From assembly GCA_964017045.1 (NCBI GenBank), contig OZ024809.1:27520618-27584617 (forward strand): 64,000 nt of DNA. Direction: 5' to 3'. Below are positions 57,166-64,000 of this stretch, one piece after another. The DNA is from Omphiscola glabra (Eukaryota; Mollusca; Gastropoda; Lymnaeidae). Both the position numbers and the translations under genes were made by a program. The number at the start of each line of letters is the position of its first letter. Positions within the stretch are counted from its first letter, which is position 1. The notes under the pieces were generated by a model. The model had not been told where the DNA came from. It made no database searches and saw only the letters and a list, made by a program, of their open reading frames with translations.

Positions 57166-57744
57166 ATTCTCCGACTGCACTTTGGTCTCAACTTTCACAT
57201 GCATCCCTCCAGGTGAGCTGCCTTTTCCCATGATGCTCTTTTGTCTATAAGTGAGGTCGCGTCGACATAAGGTGTCCACTTGAGTCACTTTAACATCTCT
57301 TGAACAAACAAAAATAAAACCACATCGGAATACCTTAATCTCCAACGCCACAAACAATTGATTGGCGTAACGGAAACGGGCTCTGCTGGAAGCATTTCAC
57401 CACGTGATCAGAGGCGTACCAAACGTGGGGCAAGACACTTGAAAAAGTTGGCGAGACGGACAAAGAATTATTTTACTTGCCTAGAAAATAATGCGTTTGT
57501 GCTCATAAGTTTGGCTAATTGTAAATTTTTTTATTTAAAAAAGCAAAGAGTGGGCCAGTCAAATGTGTGACTTCATTTGAATATTTGTTTGCGAACGCCG
57601 GTAATCCGAAACGCTGTCCCTCCTGCCCCCTCTTCCTGGTTACTGGATATTATAGATATACGTTAAAACTAAGCCGTGAACATGGCCCAGAGACAAAGAC
57701 AAGTCACAAGCTCAACCAAAGAAACAAACAGTATCTTCATCGCG

Positions 57745-57915
57745 CGATGGTGCGCAAGATGGTGCGCCAGATGGTGCGTCAGATGGTGCGTCAGATGGTG
57801 CGTCAGATGGTGCGCAAGATGGTGCGTCAGATGGTGCGTCAGATGGTGCGCAAGATGGTGCGTCAGATGGTGCGCCAGATGGTGCGCCAGATGGTGCGTC
57901 AGATGGTGCGCAAGA
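57745..57915. repeat. 12-bp satellite GATGGTGCGTCA, 14 copies
   Basis: Variants GATGGTGCGCCA and GATGGTGCGCAA; the period keeps five frames open. Confidence 0.96.
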
Positions 57916-57964
57916 GAACTGTTGAAAAAAGACATTCTCACTAACTCCGTATATGTCAAAATGT

Positions 57965-58160
57965 ATGTGATTTAATAGAGAACATATGGTTTAAATGGGT
58001 GTGTTCAATAGAGGAAATGTGGTTTAAATGAGTGTGTTCAATATAGAACATATGGTTTAAATGGGTGTGTGATTCAATATGGGAAATGTGGTTTGAATGT
58101 TTGAGATTCAAAATGGGAAATGTGGTTTGAATGTTTGAGATTCAAAATGGGAAATGTGGT
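57965..58160. repeat. About 30-bp degenerate repeat
   Basis: Units around GAAATGTGGTTTGAATGTTT with GTGTGTTCAATAGAG variants, about six copies. Confidence 0.88.
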
Positions 58161-58524
58161 TTGAAAGTGGCAAAAAAGTCATTAATTTGTTTGAGACTCA
58201 ATGGAGGTGAGATGCCACAGCGTAACTGTGGATGGCATGCGGTAAATGTGAGGATTTTGAGTGTCATACTGAGCTACAATTTGAGACTGTGGGATATCTG
58301 CACGACAGTTTGAGGCTCTGGGTTATCTTAAGTTACCTTACGAAACGTTTGTACACCAGGAAGTACACTTGGAATTTTGGGGTCGTATTCGGCCGAAGTT
58401 CAGTGCAGGCCATGACATTTTAATGCTCATAACCACTGCATGCAACACTGACAAAACTGTATATAAAAATCATTTGAAATTTTGTTTAACCTCTTCCCGC
58501 CCCCACCCAAAGAAAGAAATTGTC

Positions 58525-58880
58525 CATTGAAAGGTCATGTTAAAAGGTCACGTTGATAGGTCACGTTGAAAGGTCACGTTGAAAGGTCATGTTGAAATGT
58601 CACGTTGAAAGGTCATGTTGAAATGTCACGTTGAAAGGTCATGTTAAAAGGTCACGTTGAAAGGTCACGTTGAGAGGTCACGTTGAAAGGTCACGTTGAG
58701 AGGTCACGTTGAGAGGTCACGTTGAAAGGTCATGTTAAAATGTCAAGTTAAAAGATCATGGTGAAAGGTCATGTTAAAAGCTCATGTTGAAAGGTCATGT
58801 TAAAAGCTCATGTTAAAAGCTCATGGTGAAAGGTCATGTTGAAAGGTCATGTTGAGAAGTCTCATTGAAAGGTCATAAAT
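58525..58880. repeat. 13-bp satellite AGGTCACGTTGAA, about 27 copies
   Basis: About 19 units retain AGGTCA exactly; the rest carry ATGTCA, AGCTCA or AGATCA. Confidence 0.95.
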
Positions 58881-59759
58881 ATTTACGTTCATATTTTTTT
58901 TTAAAAATAAAGAAATAACTCAGGCCCGTCACATTTTAAATCCGCAACAGCAGACTCCACTCAAGGGCTAAAGATAAAGAGGTTTTCACGAACATCGCGA
59001 CCTGCTTCTTCTTCTTTCTTTCCTTTCATGTAAAGTTTTTTAATTCCGTGCATATATCAATTCTTCGAAATGCACCAATCGATACCGGTTACAACGATAC
59101 TACGTTCGTCTCACCGATACCGAGCTCGAAGAACTCAATGTTCTCGTGTTGCTCACCAAGGAATTTGCTTTCAATAACACCGTACAATTTAGCGATACCC
59201 ATTTTTTTAATGATGTTAAAACTATTACGATTCTGCTATTGTGCGATACCGCCAGCGAACGATACCCAATTAACAGCGAAATACCATCGTGATAGAAGGC
59301 GCGTGACAATGATGCTTACGTCACAAAGCAACAGCTTTACAATTACGAATATGATACTTAACACAGCGATACCCGACTCGAATGACGAGGGGTAGCTCAA
59401 TATTCGATTATGGCACCAGGGTCTAAGGCCAGTGTTGTGGTTGAGTAATGAGATTGAGCCCGGGGTCAGTGGTTCTCAAATAAATGAAAATTCATACATG
59501 CATTCATAAAGTGATTGTCATTCAACTTGCGTTAAAATTTTATCAATACAAATTACGCATAACATTATGAAGCTTTATTTTTATTTTTGTTTAACGGACA
59601 AAAATATAATTTTTTAGACATAAAAAAGTTGTGAAATTTCCAGATCTAATGCACTTACTTGATTCTTTTTCAAACATAAAGTTAAAAGAATGTAAGGTTT
59701 TTTTTTTTTTTTTTTTTTTTTACATTTAACAGTAGGAAAGGGGACTTTAGGGTCTAGGG

Positions 59760-60135
59760 CAGGGGTGGGCAAACTACGGCCCGCGGGCCACATGCGGCCC
59801 GGCAACTGATATTATGTGGCCCTCGAAGGCATTAAGACATTTTTTTAAAAAATTACTTAGTTTTTAAGTTATTTTGTTGAATTTTACAGAATTTCATGTA
59901 CTGTACCGTTATGATTGTTTTAACAATGTTTGATCAACTTTCTAATTCTCTATTTTTTTAAAACAGTCCTTGACTTTTGTCATGTAAGGCTAAAAAGCGA
60001 ATTTACCGATTTTAACATAGAGAAATGTTTATCGGCATAAAATTGGACATAATGTACATCCGCCCCCCCCCCCCCCCACAATAGCCATTACATTTGTCAA
60101 TATGGCCCGCCGCACAAAAAGTTTGCCCACCCCTG
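59760..60135. mobile_element. hAT MITE
   Basis: TIR CAGGGGTGGGCAAACT / AGTTTGCCCACCCCTG (one mismatch), 376 bp, perfect target copies GTCTAGGG (59752-59759, 60136-60143). GGCCCGCGGGCC palindrome near the left end. Confidence 0.95.
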
Positions 60136-60232
60136 GTCTAGGGTCTAAATGTCTGTAGAAACTATTGTTATTATTGCTTTATGTCTTAGTGTCATTATGC
60201 CTTTACATCTTAGTGTCATGATGCCTTTCGGT

Positions 60233-60336
60233 CAGTGGTTCTCAACCTTCCTAATGCCCAAGTGGGTTAATGCCCAAAGTGGTTCTCAACCTTCCTAATG
60301 CCCAAGGGGGTTAGACTCCCAAGTTGAGAACCGCTG
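60233..60336. mobile_element. Short hAT MITE derivative with duplicated left end
   Basis: CAGTGGTTCTCAACCTTCCT at 60233, a second AGTGGTTCTCAACCTTCCTA inside, and GAGAACCGCTG at the right. Flanks CTTTCGGT / CTTGAGGT agree at six of eight bases. Confidence 0.7.
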
Positions 60337-61204
60337 CTTGAGGTCGTAGTATCATTATGCTTTGAGTTGTTAGTGTCCTTATGGGTTTATGACCTAGTGT
60401 CCTTATGGGTTTATGACCTAGTGTCCTTATCATCGTAGTACCTAGATTTAACGGTGAGCGGAAAAAAGTCACTGGACAAAATTTCCACTGTCATTTTAAC
60501 ATATATCAGGGTAAAATGACTGTAAAATCTAAGTTAAACTAGGACTCAGGGCCTAATTATTTCTTTACGACGTAGTGTCAGTTTGTAAGCAGGTCTTAAT
60601 GTCCAAAATGGCTGTAAGACCCTGAGACAGTATGAATTTCGGATATTGTGTCATTAGTGTAGGACGCAGCTGGAACATCCCCAGGTGTTGAATTGACTTA
60701 ATAAGGATTAGGACACAAAACAATAAATATAAAAATGAAAAAAAGAGAGAGAGAGACAGACAGACAGATATAAAGATGCAGAGATAGATAGAGAGAGAGA
60801 GAGAGAGGGGGGGAGAGAGGGAGAGAGACAAAAAGTGGGAAAGTATTTGAAAGCTATTGAGACATCCAGAGAAGTACAAGTCGAGAACCACTGTCTAGAC
60901 ATGTCGGAAGTAGAGATTGAAGTGGTCGGCTTATATCTGCACCGATTATGGCTGTTGCTATTGGTTCCGGTCCGACTTGTTGTTTCGGTTGTGAATGGCA
61001 ACGCTCGTGATGGACAAGATGGCCGCTTGGACTGGTCTGATGAATTCGTCTAGACTTGCTGGCAGCAGACGGTCGTCTGGGTAGTCTGACTCGAGTCGCT
61101 TGTGGTGTGTAAACCCAAGGTCGATAGTACTCTTCATTATTCTTAGCTCGATACTGTTCGTCAGGCCAGCGGTTCTGTCAATAATCCTCAAACTAGCCTG
61201 TTTC

Positions 61205-61640
61205 TTGACCCATCCATCCATCTATCCATCCATCCATCCATCAATCCCAGCTGTTTAACATGTATAATTTATTTATCTGTCAGCACAGCGGTCCCAAACA
61301 CCACACATTCATCTAATCCACACATTAATCCACAAATGCTCCACACATCCTCCCTCCATCCAAAATCTGCAATCCCATCGCTCCATGCACTCACGCATCC
61401 ACTCCAGCCATCCGCGCCACCCATCCACTTCACCCACCCACTCAACCATCTATCCATCCACCCATCTATCCCCCCAGGAATCCACACATTTAACAACTCA
61501 TTCATCCATCCATCCACTCATTCATCCATCCATCCACTCATTCATCCATCCATCCACTCATTCATCCACACCATCCACTCCACCCAGCCATTCATCCACA
61601 CCAACCGCTTCGCCCAACTATCCATTCACCCAGGCATCCC
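61205..61640. repeat. CATC-rich simple sequence with CATCCATCCACTCATT units
   Basis: Degenerate CATCCATC tracts; the open frames here are compositional. Confidence 0.9.
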
Positions 61641-62538
61641 CCCTCTATCAACACATCTACCTAGCGATGGCCATCCATTGGTCCGATCAAATACTAATTT
61701 AAAAAAAAAAAACCCAATACAACTATTTTGTAACTCCTAATTTTAAATGATGTATAAAAACTAAGCTATTTAATAGAAACCCAGATATCTGCAACTAGAA
61801 TTTCTTATAATGCTAACGGGTTAAGTATAGAATGATGCAAAAACTTAAATTAAGGTATGTGTCAAAATGCATCTTTGAATTATGAAATTATAAAAAAAAA
61901 ATTCTGGGAGTAAAAAAAAAAGGGGTGGGGGGAAAAAACAGCCCCCTCCACCCACATTTCCTCCACAGACTTTGGTAGGTGTCCTCAAAAATTCCCCCCC
62001 CCCTTCTTTTCAATCCCACGTTCTTCGTTCAAAGTGACAATGACGGCCACCCCCCCTTATCATGGACAGTATGCACGACCTATAAAATACTAAAAAGTTG
62101 TACTTCGATTTAAATGTATACACTTTATTTATGCGCGTGGCGGCACGAGTAGGTGTGTTATCACGCGGCACATGTAGACTTCTTTTTATGCGACACGAGT
62201 AGATATGTCATCATCTGGTAATTATTTGCATTAAGGATAAATCAATAATGAATTGTTTATTGAATAATTCTTTTCTTTATGTGATGTAAAATGGATCACT
62301 TGTGGTCTACGAAGAGTTGACTCGCGATCTCTTATATTAAAAAATCACATTTGTGACAACGTGTGTATAACTATTTTTGACGGGCCCGTTTAAATTGATA
62401 TTAAAGCTGAGCATAGGCGGCATAGTAGAAAACAAAACTGATTTAAAGACTAGTTCTACTTTTTTAAGTGATATAGTTAAACAAACAAAAAAAAATGTAT
62501 TCACTAATGCCTAGGTTAAATCCGTTAAACACTTAAAA

Positions 62539-62735
62539 CAGTGGTTCTCAACTTTCCTAATGCGCGACCCTGTAATACAGTTCCTCAAGTTGTGGCGACC
62601 ACCAAACACAATATTATTTTCGTTGTTACTATATTAATGTAGGGTTATATTTGTTTTCCGATGCTCTTACGCGAGCCCTGTGAAAGCGTCATTCGACCCC
62701 CAAAGGGGTCGCGATCCACAGGTTGAGAAACGCTG
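62539..62735. mobile_element. hAT MITE
   Basis: TIR CAGTGGTTCTCAAC / GTTGAGAAACGCTG, 197 bp, perfect target copies ACTTAAAA (62531-62538, 62736-62743). Confidence 0.94.
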
Positions 62736-62749
62736 ACTTAAAATAAAGT

Positions 62750-63005
62750 AGGATCCGTTGGGATTCCTTTCCCCACTGGGAATCATTTCCCATTGGGATC
62801 CCGTTACCAGTGGGATCCTGTTCCCCTGTGGGATTCAATGCCCGGATGGGTCCATTCCCCAGTGGGATCCAGTTACCAGATGGGTCCATTCCCCAGTGGG
62901 ATCCCGTTCTCCGAAGTTGGACCCCGTTACCGCGTGCGATCACATAGTCTGATGGGATCCCGTTCTCTGTGGGATCTTGTTCTCCAGGGGATTCCGTTCC
63001 ATGAG
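62750..63005. repeat. GGGATCCCGTT-type 20-bp repeats, locus 2
   Basis: Degenerate units such as AGTGGGATCCCGTTACC; begins directly after the hAT MITE. Confidence 0.85.
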
Positions 63006-63034
63006 TTAAACTTTAAATTATCTCTAAGATAGGG

Positions 63035-63375
63035 GCCTAATTTTGGCCCAGAGCCATCAATACGAGTAGGTCCTATGATAGGGGCCCAATTTTGGCCCAG
63101 ATCCATCAATACACGTAGTCCCTATGACAGGGGCCCAACTTTGGCCCAGATCCAGCATACACGTAGGTCATATGATAGGGGCCCATTTTTGACCCAGATC
63201 CAGCAATCTACGTAGGTCCTATGATATGACAGGGGCCCAACTTTGGCCCAGATCCATCAATACACGTAGGTCCTATAATAAGGGTCCAATTTTGGCCTAG
63301 CTCCTTCCACACGCCTAGGTTCTATGATAGGGGCCTAATTTCGGCCCAGATCCATCAATACACGCAGAAGCGCAG
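63035..63375. repeat. About 48-bp array, 6-7 copies
   Basis: Core GCCCAGATCCATCAATACAC then GTAGGTCCTATGATAGGGGCCCAATTT-type sequence; second part of the two-part repeat shared with 54440-54720. Confidence 0.9.
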
Positions 63376-64000
63376 ACTGCAATGCAAGCCTTCAATGTCA
63401 TTTCTGTTTAAGACATTAAAAGGGACAAGACATTTTGAACCTTCTAGAAACGTTCAAAATTATCCAAGTTTCGTCAAGATCCATCAATCCATGAACCCAG
63501 GCTTAACTGATACACATTTTTTTTTTTTTTACCTTTTCTCTCTCTCTATAGGATATGATTGAATTTTAAGACCATTTAAGTTGTTACTAGATAATATTGT
63601 TGTTAAATGCTAATATTTATTTAAACTCTTTAATTAATTTAACATCTCCATTGATACACATCCCTACTAAAATGGCAGCCATCACAAACAGCAGGTGCCC
63701 GGATGTGCCTTAAATATATCGGATCATCAAATGTATTGGGCGTGTTCTACGCCGCCGAGCTATTTCATTGGCTGAATTATTTTGATTATAAAAAAAACAT
63801 ACATCGCATATTCGCTTTATTGTTGTACACATAGATCTCGGGTGGGGGGGGGGGGGGCTTGACTTACTCCGGGGATGGGGCGTAAAGTGTAAACACACAC
63901 CCCACTCTTTTCGGAAAGATACCTGATGAAACCTAAAGCCAGATTCTCCCATTAAAAATGTAACATGGCAAATAATTTATAAGACCTTGTGTCTCATTCC
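63376..64000. other. Right edge, no gene recognised
   Basis: Contains CAAGATCCATCAATCC once more (near 63477) and a G run at about 63842. Nothing else supported. Confidence 0.4.

Noticed and set aside
57567..57975. Open frames MVRQMVRQ, RWCVRWC and HHLTHHLA over the 12-bp satellite
   Set aside because: Both strands and several frames are open over the same units; no coding support outside the array.
59048..59395. A 115-residue plus-strand frame in a stretch with many GCGATACC words
   Set aside because: Irregular GATACC repeats explain the long frame; no motif or splice structure.
60958..61221. An 87-residue minus-strand frame with balanced amino-acid composition
   Set aside because: Its start lies in a CATC simple repeat and no domain is recognisable. 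It could be a decayed element ORF; a protein search would decide.

Overview
The window is AT-rich animal DNA: split genes with GT-AG introns, metazoan protein families, abundant hAT-type miniature transposons and about fifty tandem-repeat arrays. Protein similarity, LINE 3' ends with TTATTATT tails and the repeat style point to a lophotrochozoan, most likely a gastropod or other mollusc. The organism assignment is inference.

Layout. 1-1.6 kb: a 43-bp satellite running off the left edge, then a 26-bp array. 1.6-8.2 kb: intergenic, with a hAT MITE (1898-2124), a hAT relic that still encodes a piece of transposase on the minus strand (2800-3545), a telomere-like MITE (6232-6456) and a MITE with 6-bp target duplications (7375-7529). 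8.28-9.98 kb (+): an intron-containing gene for a type II membrane, fucosyltransferase-like enzyme, followed by 4.5 kb of AT-rich 3'UTR-like sequence. 15.55-42.60 kb (+): the whole coding part of a mitochondrial very-long-chain acyl-CoA dehydrogenase gene (ACADVL). I could join 19 coding exons in phase into a 641-residue product with a presequence, acyl-CoA dehydrogenase core and C-terminal extension. 42.6-64 kb: probable 3'UTR, then gene-free DNA made of satellites, simple repeats and hAT MITEs, several with intact 8-bp target duplications.

The most unusual feature is the ACADVL gene's introns. Most carry one to four minisatellites with 18-43 bp units. In seven introns the first array starts at, or within about 25 bp of, the 5' splice site, and after exon 11 the repeat unit contains the end of the exon plus the splice donor, giving six donors in a row. 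Another array ends exactly at the acceptor of exon 10. No array extends into coding sequence beyond the exon 11 boundary.

The two genes are in the same orientation and have no evident functional link (Golgi glycosylation versus mitochondrial beta-oxidation). No tRNA, rRNA or CRISPR was found.
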